The notes: generated by a model from the letters alone, not told the origin. A stretch of 64,000 nt of DNA from Maylandia zebra (GCF_041146795.1 NC_135175.1:32178136-32242135); one strand, 5' to 3'. Positions 12,201 to 48,682 are shown, counted from the stretch's first letter. Translations and numbers: made by a program.

Positions 12201-14487
12201 ATCTGAATGAAACCACGACACATGAACCAAATCCTGTTCTTACAGGCTTTTTCTTCAAACATTTAGCATGTGAATGTTATCGCTCAGCCCAGTCAGTCGG
12301 CATACTGAGTGAACACGTACAGACTGAATGCAATCTGTGTGCCAGTCCCACATGCAGGTCCCCTGAGGCATCACTGTGCTGTAGGGATAAGCTCCCAGCA
12401 GAGCCATAGAGGATTGGAGCTCTGAGACAGATTCTGGGATTTGCTGTGTCGATACACTTCCTGCTCTCACCCTGCCCAGGCTCGGCCTCAGACGCCCTCT
12501 GAGCTCAGCCTTCCAGTTCACCTCCAGACCCAGTTCGATCCAGGAGTGGGGGCAGAGAAGACAGATGAAGGAGTCTGCATCGTCTCCCAGCAGTTTAGAG
12601 ACCATCACTTATACCTCTTTCCTTCTCTACCTCCTCAGGAGCAGCAGCAGGTTCATGACCGAGGAAGTGGACCTCGTAAGATGAAGTTGAAGCATAAACA
12701 TCGATCTGATTGGGGTCTAAGGTAGCCAAGGTGTAGTCCTCTTTGCTGCTGTGTGTGGTTGTCCACAGCCAACTGAAACCACTGATCTCAGGATGACTTA
12801 ATAATGAAAACCTTTAAAAATGGGTGAGTCTGTCTTCTTCTTCTACTGTAATTATTTCTAATAGTGTAGAGAAAAAATAATCTACGCGCCCTGAAAATGA
12901 AATCTCAGTGGTTCTGAGTTTTCTTCATTTTTCTTCGTCCTCTTTCCCCCATAGTGTGCGTTGTCCTGCCTCCCTATGCTCCCCCTTTTTTCCCCTTCCC
13001 CACAACCTCCACTTTGTCATGGGAGACCACTGCCACTCCCCGAGTTCTTCCTTCCCGCCAAAGTGAAAAGTGATCGCTCATAAGTGGGTTGCTTAATTGG
13101 GTATAAAGATAAAGACCCAAATGAATATTGTTGTTGCACCTCAGGGCGACTGCTCAGCTGGTGCTGTATAAATACACCTGAACTGATGAGGGTCATTACA
13201 TCTCAAATCATCACATTTTCACAACCTTTTCTGCTCAGCCACCTCTGATGTCCCTGAAAAGTTTATGGTTTAAAACCTGGTCATGTATAAAATGATTGCT
13301 GTGAAATTTTGGCTTCATATATCAAATAATTTTCTAGAGATTTTAAGGCAAATTCGACTTATTTTTCCTCCACACGCTAAATTCTGAGGCAATTTTTGAA
13401 CTTTTAAATTAAAAAAAGACTGAAATTTCCAGACATTTCTTTTGTAAATAGAAATAAATCAGGATCTGCAATTTGGGGAAGATACATAAACAATCACTAG
13501 TTAAAACACTGAAATAATTAAAACCGTCCTGTCCCATGTAAACCCCATCTTTGAGCTCATGCTAACAAAAACAGAGCAAAATACCACTTAGACACAACAT
13601 GCATATCACAACATCTCTGCTTACACGGTGTCAAATGAAGAAGGCAATACAAAGTAGATCATATCCCCAGATCTGGATAGATACACAAAAACACGTATCT
13701 ATACGTGTTTTTGTGCACGGTGCCTCATCATTTCACCAACATCCCCACACATATTTAATACTCACTGCCTCAATAAAAGAAAAATCCCAAAACTCATAAA
13801 AGGTCCAGGAAAAAGGGCTCTGGCTGAATTAAAACGTGTTTTTAGCACTTTCGAAAAACACGTTAATAAAAAGCAGCACTTTGAACATGAACCTTAGCGA
13901 TAAACCTTGATCTAAAAAATAACTCAAAGTCTCTGAGTTGGGCGTGTTGATGTTACGTCTCTGCGCTCCGGCCTCAAATCAGCCTCGATGGGCGGAGTGA
14001 AACTGACCACACCGGCCTTTAAAGACACACACCTCTGCAGGGATCAGAGCCTCATCCGTTTAACACGAACCGTGGACGTTAAGAACTGTTAACCACTGTT
14101 AACGTCCGTGAAGCTAACTTTAACGTTTACGGTGCTAACGGCCAATATGACATAAATTAAATGTGTTTTTAATACTCTCATCAAATGTTTATGCATTTGT
14201 GAAATGTAGCCACTCTTAAATATCCATCTGAATATAAATATATAACATATAATAATGCAGATTCATAATACTATGTAGTCATATTTCGATATAAAAACGA
14301 TGAAATATACATTTAACCTCGTTAATGTCACACTGCTGGAGCTTAGCGTGTACACAAATAAGCTCACCGTCTCTGAGGTGTTTTCATCGTGTGAGACAGA
14401 AACTCACCCGTTACCTCTGCTCTGCTCCCGGTGGAGTTTCTTCCGCAGGTTTAAGTTATTTTGCTCCGTGAACTTTGCGGCTGCCAT
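6273..14487 (-). CDS. larp4b: La-related protein 4 family (LARP4/LARP4B-like), whole gene
   Basis: LARP4 proteins bind poly(A) RNA and poly(A)-binding protein and stabilise mRNA in the cytoplasm. Assembled exons (minus): 14487-14415, 11796-11678, 11577-11455, 10431-10383, 10119-9983, 9695-9592, 9419-9309, 9095-8826, 8622-8543, 8466-8266, 7318-7249, then less certainly 7177-7041, 6582-6509 and 6298-6273. In order they encode a short N-terminus, a PAM2w-like LNNNPEIW, a La motif (ending [20 protein letters not shown]...DLISDILR), an RRM-like domain ([14 protein letters not shown]...NDNWFITF) followed by [12 protein letters not shown], then a Ser/Arg/Gln-rich tail with [17 protein letters not shown], the counterpart of the family's SFELxLSSFPPLPG. 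Splice phases agree from exon 2 to the 7318-7249 exon and onto the next. Residues are mixed between LARP4 and LARP4B: the RRM favours LARP4B, GKPIM favours LARP4. Exon 2 lacks one base in a T run, so the frame breaks between PAM2w and La motif. The C-terminal exons are the weakest part. Confidence 0.85.
6509..6582 (-). CDS. larp4b: LARP4-type gene, probable C-terminal exon
   Basis: A 74-nt block between TTTTTTTCACAG and GTGAGT, both good sites. With the preceding exon as drawn it reads [16 protein letters not shown] competing phase reads [15 protein letters not shown]. Neither is conserved enough to choose firmly. Confidence 0.45.
7041..7177 (-). CDS. larp4b: LARP4-type gene, FPPLP-like motif exon
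   Basis: Opens [17 protein letters not shown] and then [13 protein letters not shown], matching the family box SPSFELGLSSFPPLPG; the second Pro is Leu here. Its 3' boundary is uncertain: the chosen AG|GTCCCT donor sits just before a TG/CA tract and gives phase 2. Confidence 0.65.
7249..7318 (-). CDS. larp4b: LARP4-type gene, Arg-rich exon
   Basis: In phase with its neighbours it reads [19 protein letters not shown] and TRSSQ, the counterpart of the RGRRRRE-type box. The donor is consensus GTAAGT. Confidence 0.8.
8266..8466 (-). CDS. larp4b: LARP4-type gene, basic Ser/Gln-rich exon
   Basis: Continues in phase as [19 protein letters not shown] and on through [20 protein letters not shown] to PTEQG. 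Arg/Gly-rich low-complexity sequence typical of the tail of LARP4 proteins. Confidence 0.8.
8543..8622 (-). CDS. larp4b: LARP4-type gene, linker exon
   Basis: Encodes [18 protein letters not shown], then KPYHPHSHR; compare PPL...FINGF...AFKP in LARP4B. Starts in phase 0, ends in phase 2. Confidence 0.8.
8826..9095 (-). CDS. larp4b: LARP4-type gene, end of RRM and linker
   Basis: A 90-codon exon opening [16 protein letters not shown] and continuing IMVRIKAET, the last RRM strand of LARP4 proteins. It then runs into a Gln/Tyr/Ser-rich linker ending GYQYWAE. Phase 0 on both sides. Confidence 0.94.
9309..9419 (-). CDS. larp4b: LARP4-type gene, RRM-like exon
   Basis: Exactly 37 codons: [37 protein letters not shown]. 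This is nearly identical in pattern to the LARP4B RRM-like core. A second upstream AG exists, but the acceptor at GTGCAG|GAG keeps the frame and family alignment. Confidence 0.94.
9592..9695 (-). CDS. larp4b: LARP4-type gene, La-RRM junction exon
   Basis: Encodes [17 protein letters not shown], then [15 protein letters not shown]. This matches SLPLVQVDEKGEKVRPxxxRCIVILREIxExTP. It ends in phase 0 at a GTGAGA donor. Confidence 0.92.
9983..10119 (-). CDS. larp4b: LARP4-type gene, La motif exon (part 2)
   Basis: Encodes [17 protein letters not shown], then [14 protein letters not shown] and [13 protein letters not shown]. This is the core of the LARP4 La motif (ENLxxDxYLISQMDSDQ...LTTDxDLIxEVLRS). 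The Tyr-Leu-Ile-Ser of the family is Phe-Leu-Lys-Thr here, a noticeable divergence. Phase 2 start, phase 1 end. Confidence 0.92.
10383..10431 (-). CDS. larp4b: LARP4-type gene, La motif exon (part 1)
   Basis: A 49-nt exon giving [17 protein letters not shown] when joined to its neighbours; it aligns with the first helix of the family's La motif (LKKxLEFCLSREN). Consensus TTTCAG acceptor, GTATTA donor. Confidence 0.85.
10968..11262. repeat. teleost interspersed repeat, copy 1
   Basis: Contains the blocks GGCGCTGGAGCCTATCCCAG, TGTCGCAGGGCTAACAC, TGCATGTCTTTGGACTGTGG and ACCTTCTTGATGTG, a very common fish repeat. The same blocks recur at 47948-48338 and in fragments near 25213-25270 and 25755-25830. 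A 162-codon open frame across it is repeat-derived. Class not assigned. Confidence 0.85.
11455..11577 (-). CDS. larp4b: LARP4-type gene, linker exon before the La motif
   Basis: Encodes [18 protein letters not shown] and onward to ESCDPPVT, phase 1 at both ends. The [12 protein letters not shown] part corresponds to MILGPEDLSYQ in human LARP4. Confidence 0.85.
11678..11796 (-). CDS. larp4b: LARP4-type gene, PAM2w exon with apparent 1-nt deletion
   Basis: After the acceptor ...GCTCCAG, one frame reads [15 protein letters not shown] and then stops at TGA. A second frame starting at ATG 11774-11772 reads [17 protein letters not shown] and is open to the donor. PAM2w (LNxNxxxW) sits in the first frame and the next exon joins only the second. 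One extra T in the five-T run at 11756-11760 would unite them and give the length (120 nt) that the downstream phase needs. If the break is real, translation from Met 11774 gives a protein without PAM2w. Confidence 0.75.
12255..12790 (-). other. unassigned open frames in intron 1 of the LARP4-type gene
   Basis: On the minus strand a frame ending [20 protein letters not shown] reaches a good donor-like GTATAAGT near 12611. A second frame containing [19 protein letters not shown] and [15 protein letters not shown] begins after an AG near 12571. Codon use looks plausible, but the gap would be only about 40 nt, too short for a normal vertebrate intron, and I recognise no family. It could be an alternative exon, a decayed gene piece or chance. 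Confidence 0.25.
13684..13715. repeat. perfect 15-bp inverted repeat, 2-nt loop
   Basis: Arms 13684-13698 (CACAAAAACACGTAT) and 13701-13715 are exact reverse complements. It lies in intron 1 of the LARP4-type gene. Confidence 0.95.
14154..14318. repeat. direct duplication, left copy
   Basis: This AT-rich block (with ATACTCTCA, TTTATGCA, AATATCC and CATATTTCGATAT segments in order) recurs, diverged, at about 14555-14729. The two copies flank candidate exon 1 of the LARP4-type gene. Confidence 0.8.
14415..14487 (-). CDS. larp4b: LARP4-type gene, candidate exon 1 (N-terminus)
   Basis: ATG at 14487-14485 opens [17 protein letters not shown] and runs 24 codons plus one base to a GTAACG donor. 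Phase 1 fits the GC|CTC acceptor of the exon at 11796 and gives ...[12 protein letters not shown], resembling ...SKGTGLNPNAKVW of human LARP4. An alternative donor (GTGAGT) lies ten bases further on. No transcript evidence; the link is inferred from phase and motif. Confidence 0.55.
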
Positions 14488-14554
14488 GGAAACCGTGCTT
14501 ACAAAATGAAAAAAAAAAAACTTTTATTCCCTCCAATAAACTCTAACTCCTGTA

Positions 14555-14729
14555 TAAAAAATAAATGTTTGTAATACTCTCACCAAAGGTTTATGCAATT
14601 GTGAAAAGTAACCACTGTTAAATATCCGTCTGAATATGAATATATAAATTATGATAATGCCTATTCATAATAGTATGTTGTCATATTTCGATATTGTAAA
14701 AAATGATAAAATATATATTTAAACTATTG
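14555..14729. repeat. direct duplication, right copy
   Basis: Second copy of the 14154-14318 block in the same orientation, with scattered substitutions and small indels. Confidence 0.8.
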
Positions 14730-14835
14730 AGAAAAACTAAATAAATGAAAAAATGGAAAAAAGTTTTAAAAAAAATTGCAAAGCAAAGCTAAGTTGATAT
14801 TTAGAGATATTATCTTAATAAAATTTGGGTTAGGC

Positions 14836-15660
14836 CAGTGGTTCCCAAACTTTCTTTGCTGGGCCCCCTTTGTTTTACAAGAAAAATGTCCCCCCCGCGC
14901 GCGCGCGCGCGCACGCACACGCACGCACCCTCCAACCACACACGCCCATATTTTGCTCCATTGCGGTTTATTTCACACCTCAAACATTTAGTAAGCAAAT
15001 ACAAGTAATCTGCAATAAATTACAGGCAGTAAGAAAATAATCTACTAACTCTTTTACGCTACGTCTGCACCTACACGGGTATTTCTGAAAACGCAGCTGT
15101 TTCGTCCACACGTAAACGGCGTTTTGAAACACCGAAATGTCTGGCAGGATCAGCCTGATATTATATGTATCCCGCTGTAACTTTACTGTATAAAGAGCTA
15201 CCATCTCCAAAATGTCAGGAGTAGTTAGTCATTACAACAAGTGTTTGTGAACTAAAAATCAAGAATGTGGGATCCTGTTTGTCCGGGATTTGAAGAGCCC
15301 AGCGCTGCTCCTGATGCAGGGAAAACCAATTCTGCAGGGGAGACCTACCTCAGCACTTGTGCAGGTGAAGCCAAAGGGAAGATTTGCTTCACCATATTTT
15401 CTAGTCTTTGTCTTAGAATGAAGTTGGTTTGGAAACATATTCAGCGATGCTTCGTCTCCTGCTTTGCGTTTGTGTGGGCGCCCCGTGCTACCATTGTCCA
15501 AGCGTTGGTTTTTCTTTTCACACTGCGCCCCCCCTGCCATGGCTCTGCGCCCCCCTCCCCTCCCCTAGGGGGCGACCCCCACCCACTCCCCTCCCCTAGG
15601 GGGCGACCCCCACCCACTCCCCTCCCCTAGGGGGCGGGCCCCACACTTTGGGAAGGTCTG
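14836..15660. mobile_element. non-autonomous hAT-type element with 8-bp TSD
   Basis: The ends are CAGTGGTTCCCAAACTTT and, as the inverted right end, CAGACCTTCCCAAAGTGT, so the element has CAG...CTG termini. It is flanked by an identical 8-bp duplication GGTTAGGC (14828-14835 and 15661-15668), the hAT signature. No transposase is encoded. Inside are a GC/CA alternating stretch near 14896-14930 and a 31-bp minisatellite. Confidence 0.92.
15550..15640. repeat. 31-bp minisatellite inside the hAT element
   Basis: Three units with period 31, each carrying CCCCTAGGGGGCG, at the right side of the hAT element. The unit is itself palindromic around CTAG. Confidence 0.9.
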
Positions 15661-15885
15661 GGTTAGGCTATCATTTCACGTTTTAGTTGGTTCTGATAAG
15701 GGCGAGGATAGGGGGAAATGTAAACTAACAAATACACAAACAAAAAACCCTTTAAAAAACGTTTCTATTGTGTAATTTAAATGTAAATTTGCCTTTTATA
15801 TTTAACCTTAAAAGTCAAAAATAGCTTTTCATTTTTAATCCTCTTTATTTTTCGATTTTATCTCTGCATCAGTGTTCCTATAATG

Positions 15886-16111
15886 CAGGGGTGTCAAACT
15901 CCAGGCCTCGAGGGCCGGTGTCCTGCAGGTTTTAGATCTAACCCTGGGTCAACACACCTGAATCAAATGATCAGTTCATTACCAGGCTTCTGGAGAACTT
16001 CAAGACATGTTGAGGAGGTAATTTAGTCATTTAAATCAGCTGTGTTGGATCAAGGACACATCTAAAACCTGCAGGACATCGGCCCTCGAGGCCTGGAGTT
16101 CGACACCTGTG
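15886..16111. mobile_element. hAT-type miniature element (MITE)
   Basis: Terminal inverted repeats CAGGGGTGTCAAACTCCAGG and its counterpart ending CCTGGAGTTCGACACCTGTG continue inward through CCTCGAGGGCCG. The flanks CTATAATG (15878-15885) and CTATAATA (16112-16119) are a 7-of-8 match to an 8-bp duplication. No coding capacity. Confidence 0.92.
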
Positions 16112-16979
16112 CTATAATATATGCTGTTTCTTTTTTAAAATCTCTTTTATTTGTTTATTTTTATTTTGTTTTGATCTTATATACACAAACCTGTAATTTT
16201 TACAGAGCAGTTGGCTGTCAGCTCCCAAGTAAGGCTCTTAATGCCAACCTCAACAAGCAAACTGTCAGAAAATCAAAACAATTCAGACAAAGAAAAAAAA
16301 GGAGATAATCACATATGTTATGGTGTTGAACATGAGGTCAGACACGGTGCTGGAAGAGGGCGGTCATGATTTGTAGAACCATGGAGGACAGGCATCTAAG
16401 ACCATAAACCGTCAGATAGTAAACTTGTTGTCAATAATAAGGTCAAATATCTCAGACATGACTGAGTTTCTGTCATTTTTTACATTTATTTACTACAGGT
16501 TAAGCCTAAAGACTCGTTCTGACATATTTCTTTTATTTACTAGCAGCATCTCTTTATCATGTAGAAAAACAGTTTTTTGTCATGTTACGACAGCAAGGAC
16601 ACGATTTTTAAAACATATTCTTACTGTAAAATTAACAGTTTTGTATGGTTCATTATTTTATAGAAGTAAATGGATTATTTAGAAAATATTGATGTAAATT
16701 AAACATTTTCTTTGTTTTTCTATTTACACTTTTTTGATGTCAAGATTTTACACAATTTTACTGTTAATTTCACAAACGTTTTGTACAATGCATATGTTAT
16801 GGTGTGGAACACGAGGTCAGATCACGCCAAAGTAGAGTTTGAGGGGTTAGGTGGGCTGTAGACATTTTTCAGATTTCAAAATGGGCTGCCAGTTTATGGA
16901 TGCCCCAGATTAATATAGCTATAGAGTATAATATATCAACAGATGCCTTTCCATTATCATCAGCTTGGAATCTCCACTA

Positions 16980-17155
16980 TGCATATACTGGCTTGTGGCC
17001 TTGTGTAAATTGGATGTGGAGGATGGAGCGGCGAGGCAGGAGGACAAGAGGAAGACTGCAGAGAAGAGTCATGTATGTGGTGAAGGACATGGTTGGTGCA
17101 ACAGTGGAGGATGATATGAGACAGATGACTTGCTGAGGTGGCCCTTAAGGAAGAA
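16980..17155 (+). mobile_element. Rex3/RTE-like LINE 3' fragment
   Basis: The order of blocks (GGAGGATGGAGCGGCGAGG, AGAAGAGTCATGTATGTGG, GAAGGACATGGTTGGTG, GACAGATGACTTGCTGAGG) follows the C-terminal end of teleost Rex3/RTE LINEs. Related fragments occur inverted at 35000 and 41070. Confidence 0.65.
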
Positions 17156-17199
17156 GACGTACTGCACGCTCAAACACTAAAACTCAAAATTTTAGTATA

Positions 17200-17981
17200 G
17201 GTCATGTATTTTTTTTTCCAGGTACAACCATAATACCAAGTTTTTGCAGAACCCGTAAATCGATCTTTTGACAACTTTACATAAAACTTCTGTTTTATTG
17301 TTTAGGACAAGTTAACAAAATACAACTTTTAACCCTTTACACTATACTGCTTGTTTTACCCAACCACCACCTGTTGTACCTAACAATATTTTCTTGTTAA
17401 TGCAAATATGTAATAAGCCATATTTTTTTCTCAAATAAAAATGCATCCAGCTAAATATTTCTGCCCGTACACTCCAACACTGCAAACAAGAGAGAAATTA
17501 ATCAAGAAACACATCAAATTACACTTACAGTGTTTGCTTTGCTCCAATCACAGTTTTCAAACATGTGCAGATGTTCTGATATTTTAAGAAGCACACAGTC
17601 ACGCTGTTTATGTCTAATTTAATATCTTGTAGCTAAAGAAATCGATAAAGATATCATATATCAATAGCAGATATTGATATGACCTTTACGATGACGCACA
17701 AAAAAGAAAAGACACATGTACAAATCGTCCAAACAGAAAAAGTCTGACTCTCAGGATTTGAAGCCCTTCTGATGAGATAAATGCACAATTACAGAGTTCG
17801 TACTCAGGCTGAGGGTCCTCGAGGGTTTGTATCTCAGCTCTTCAGCAAAGAACATCAGCTGGATGTAGCTGAGGCCCCTCTAACCGAGCGCCATTCCAGT
17901 GAAGTCTCTTTGGACCTCTGTCGAGATGAGGAATCTCCTCTGCCGCACTCAGACTCAATTTGTAGAGTATTTGGTTCTGGA
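17200..17981 (-). other. gabrr3: probable 3' UTR of gabrr3
   Basis: Non-coding AT-rich sequence immediately after the gabrr3 stop. A minus-strand AATAAA (plus TTTATT near 17295) is a candidate polyadenylation signal about 690 nt downstream of the stop. The true end is not determinable here. Confidence 0.4.
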
Positions 17982-44554
<26,573 letters not shown>

Positions 44555-44900
44555 TCTTCACAGGTTTCCCTGCCAAAGCAGACACAGCTCTAACATCCCG
44601 ACCATCTCTCCTCCAGTCCTGCTGACTAACGCTGGTCAAACATCCCACAGCAGCTGGACGTTTCCTCAACCAGAGACCTCCAGGACGTCAGTGAGATTTC
44701 CAACCAGGACAAAAACATGAGGAAGTTCCTGAAGTATTCATGTGTCTCTGCAGCGTAGATCTCTGCAGCTCCCAAGTTTCCAGCTGAACATCCCAGCTCG
44801 ATGATCTCCAGGAATCTTCTGCCTTCCCTCCAAATCATCTACTGCTCTCCTCTCTCTCACTTTCACTCCCTCTCCCTCTCTCTCTCCCCCAGTCTGTTTG
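44555..44900 (-). promoter_or_regulatory. gabrr3: 5' UTR / upstream region of gabrr3
   Basis: Directly upstream of the gabrr3 start codon. A pyrimidine-rich CTCTC tract lies near 44855-44892 and no TATA box is obvious. The transcription start cannot be placed. Confidence 0.35.
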
Positions 44901-46929
44901 TTTCTGCAGTTTTGTGGATCTCTCTATCCCTGATTAAAATCGATATGAATCTATTCCTCGCGGCGATAGAGGAATGACACTAATTCCACCCTAATCCTCT
45001 TATCTACAGCCACAGCAATCTTTCACTAACCTACAAACAGCCACACACATGCATACACGCACACTCATCAGTAATCAGGATTTTCTCAGTGGGACAATGA
45101 CAAAAGAAGCACGAGGTTAGCGCACACCTCCACTTTGTATAGGTGGAGTATTTGTGAGGGAAAATGAAGCACGGGTTTGAAAGCAGCACAAACAACAATA
45201 GCTCATCAAGCTCAGCCGCGGTTTAATCTGAGCTAGAGTGGAGGGAAATGTGTCTAATCCCGCTTTACCTACCGTCTTCCTCAGCTTACACCTCTGGAAG
45301 ACATAATCCTGAACACACAAACGGTGCAGCAACACAGAAATGCACACAAACTGCATTTTTCAATGACGTGTTTTGGGTAATTTAAGCAACTTTTGGGAAT
45401 TTCCTGCTTTGCATGGGAGTTGTCAAAGTTCAGTGATCTCAACATGACACATATCCTCTTACAGTTTCAGCAGGTCTGAAATACTCAAAAAGTGTGAACT
45501 CTAATATCACTAATAATAATGTTAATGTTCACTGCCACAGCAACATGTTTTTAAAGCAGGAAGAGCACAAAATTAATGCTTCACTTCTCACAACATTTGT
45601 TCTCCTTTGATTTAATTAGACCGATTATTTTTAATTAACTCGAGCCATTTTGAGGAACTAAACTGTTTCAGTATCAGGCTGTAACCTTCTGTACTACAAA
45701 GTGAGATAAATGGGTTAGAGTAAAATTAGAGTTTCTGTCTCATGAAGGCTGCTCTATTTACCTGCCTGGCTAAATCACCATGGTTACACATCCTGGACAC
45801 ATAACCTGGCCAGAGCAGGCTATGTTCAGAGTTTTAAAAATGAGCTCAAATCTCAGTGTTTTCACAGATTATTTTATTCACAGTATGTTTTAAGTATGAG
45901 GCAATATGTTTTATATGTACAAGTTAAGCGGTCCAAACTGTGCATGGCAAGAAAACCTGATCGCTGAATAAAATAATTTCACTTTGATCTACAGTCAAAC
46001 AAAGTGAGGCTATGGGATGGTAACATTTAATATTTAAATGTACCCATGTAACAAACCGACAGCAGACCCAGGTGCACGTTCATGTTTTGCAGCATCTCTT
46101 TATTAATGGTTTGTTGTTCACACACTGTTAGCTGCAGCTCTCTCTCTCTTGTCTTATTTGCAACATGGTTTCATTTAACAGTTACATATTTATTGTTATC
46201 ATTATTTATAGTTTTTCTTTTTCTTTTTAAATCTTTTTTTTTGCACCATTTTAAACTTTATATAGACTTCAAGTTAGGGGCGTGGCCACTTGTTTGACAA
46301 TTATCATGTCACAGGCAGCTCTAGCCGGCAATTGTATTCTAGCATTTGTCCCTAAACTGTGTTTGTGTTGTTAGTGCTTTATGGTGCCTCCAAAAAATCT
46401 GTGCTCCAGTGTTTGGTGAATGAAATTGTTGTATGTTAACAATCTATTACTGTGTGTTGCACCTGTACAGTGTATGGGTGCTAACCATGCTTACACCACT
46501 ATCTTGACCAAATTTGATCATTTCTGGTTCCAAAAAACCCGACCCATTGTGGTGGTGCCCAAAATACTAAAACCAGTGTGTGTGATGTCAGAGTGTCTGT
46601 GTTCGTTTTTACATACTGTGCATGTATGCGGCCGCTCCCTCATTCTCCGAGGCATTACCACTGCAGATGGATCCACATGTTTCATTTCATACAGATTCCT
46701 CCCCTGAGGATGGGTTTTGTGTCTCCACGTTGTGTCTCCACGTCTCCACACATGGAAAATGTGTTAAAACTACATCATGGAGCTACGATCTATAATTAAT
46801 GCTTGTGATAAAGGATAACAGATATTATTAAATATGTTCAAGAAAGACTGGAGGACAAGGAGTAAGAATGAAGATCAACTAACAGGGTTTTGTGTTTATT
46901 GGTTAATTTATATTCTTAGATTATTGTCA
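44901..46929. other. intergenic, nothing recognised
   Basis: Between the gabrr3 upstream region and the first LTR-like block. No coding exon or clear element; an AT-rich stretch near 46190-46260. Confidence 0.5.
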
Positions 46930-47350
46930 TTCATGGTTTTCTGCTTTGTTTATTTTTAGTTCCCAGGATTTCGGTTTCTGTTACTTTGCCTTCCCTGTGT
47001 TCCTTGTCTAGTCACCTTTGTCTCCATGTCTCCCCAGTCAGTCGTGTCTCCATGTCTCAGTGTCTGGTCTGTTTTCCTCTGACGGTCCCATGTCATATGT
47101 CAGCGTATCTAGTTTCGCTTCTCCTTGTTTCTTTATGTGTAATTAGTCCCAGCTGTGTTTTCCTCCTGTTTCCCATTCCCTCATTACTTCCTTCCACATT
47201 TCTAGTTTCCCAGTGTTTTGTTTCTAGTTGTCATGCTCAGGGTTTTAGTTTGTTTTTTTATGAGTTTTGGTTTATGGAAGATTTCCTCAGCAATAAAGCT
47301 GCTGCCTTAAGTTCACCTTTTTGTTTCCTCGTCTTTTTCTTGTCGCCCAT
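46930..47350 (+). mobile_element. LTR-like remnant
   Basis: Pyrimidine-rich blocks (AGTCCCAGCTGTGTTTTCC, CCCATTCCCTCATTACTTCC) and a terminal CAGCAATAAAGCTGCTGCC with a polyadenylation-type AATAAA resemble teleost ERV or gypsy LTRs. No flanking duplication found. Confidence 0.4.
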
Positions 47351-47947
47351 CTAATATATGATTGGTTCCCTGAAAAAAGGCAAAAGTAGAACTTGAAAGT
47401 GGAAACACAATCAGGAAGAAACTGAGACTTGGGAACAGCTTTGGATTCCTTGTCTTAATAAAGGACTCGTGGACAGGTGGAGGAGCTGAGGGACAAACCG
47501 CTGGCACTGTAATTACACTCTGATCTACCAGCTGAGCCGCAAATGCCTGAAAAGATTCAGTTAGCCATAGCTAATGAGTTCCTGATAGAGGCGCATGAGA
47601 AAATTCCATAATGTCAAGGATGTCATTCATGTGGCACTTTTCCCACCCTGAGTTATCTCTGCTATGACAGTGAAAACAGGAAACACCCAGCCAACGGTGT
47701 TGTTGCACTGATGCATGGTAATGGAGTAAATACCTGCATGGGGGCGTTACCTGGAGTGGGGAGATGTGCTGCAAAGGACTTTGGAGTCATTACTTGTTTT
47801 ATTTATACAATAACCATTATCTCATGATCATGTAGTACTGTCCTCTTCCAAGAACCACACGAGTCTATTAATCATTCCCCCCCTCCAACATTTAAAGCTG
47901 GTTGTTCTTAAGTGACTATTAATAGAATAATGAGCAATTTCAATGTC

Positions 47948-48338
47948 CATCCATCCATTCGCTTCCGCTTATCCTTTTCAGGGTTGCGGGGGGCGCTGGA
48001 GCCTATCCCAGCTGTCATAGGGCGAAAGGCGGGGTACACCCTGGACAGGTCGCCAGTCTGTCGCAGGGCTAACACACAGGGACAGACAACCATTCACACT
48101 CACATTCACTCGCACATTCACAACTAGTGGCAATTTGGATTAACCAATTAACCTATCCCCACAAGCTGCATGTCTTTGGACAGTGGGAGGAAGCCGGAGT
48201 ACCCGGAGAGAACCCACGCAAAGACGGGGAGAACATGCAAACTCCACACAGAAAGACCCCGGCCTGATGGTGGAATTGAACTCAGGACCTTCTTGCTGTG
48301 AGGCAACAGTGCTAACCACCGTGCCACCGTGCTGCCCC
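47948..48338. repeat. teleost interspersed repeat, copy 2
   Basis: A longer copy of the 10968-11262 family in the same orientation, ending ACCGTGCCACCGTGCTGCC. It is better preserved than copy 1. Confidence 0.87.
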
Positions 48339-48682
48339 ATGGTTAGTACAATTTCAATGTTTACAACATTTTTAGTCTTAAAATTATGCTTCTAACATCA
48401 ATATCAGAAAGCTAATTGGAATAACGTACCACTGAATGAACAGCATACGATAAAACATAAAGATGGTGCTGAATTTGAAGAAGGGCCCACTTTGAGACTC
48501 TCTGTGGATTTCCAGACACATTTAATTGCATTAACTAACAACAAACATGAGTGTAAGGACAGCTCCGCCTTCTTTTGCAGAATCTGATCTGAATCCTTTT
48601 TTAATCTAATCCATCACATTAAATCACATTCATCAACATTTCCATGCACACTATGCATGTTTTAATGACATCCAATACTCAC

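Noticed and set aside
15550..15640. Spaced short direct repeats that might suggest a CRISPR array
   Set aside because: The units are contiguous and identical with no variable spacers, in a fish transposon; this is a minisatellite.
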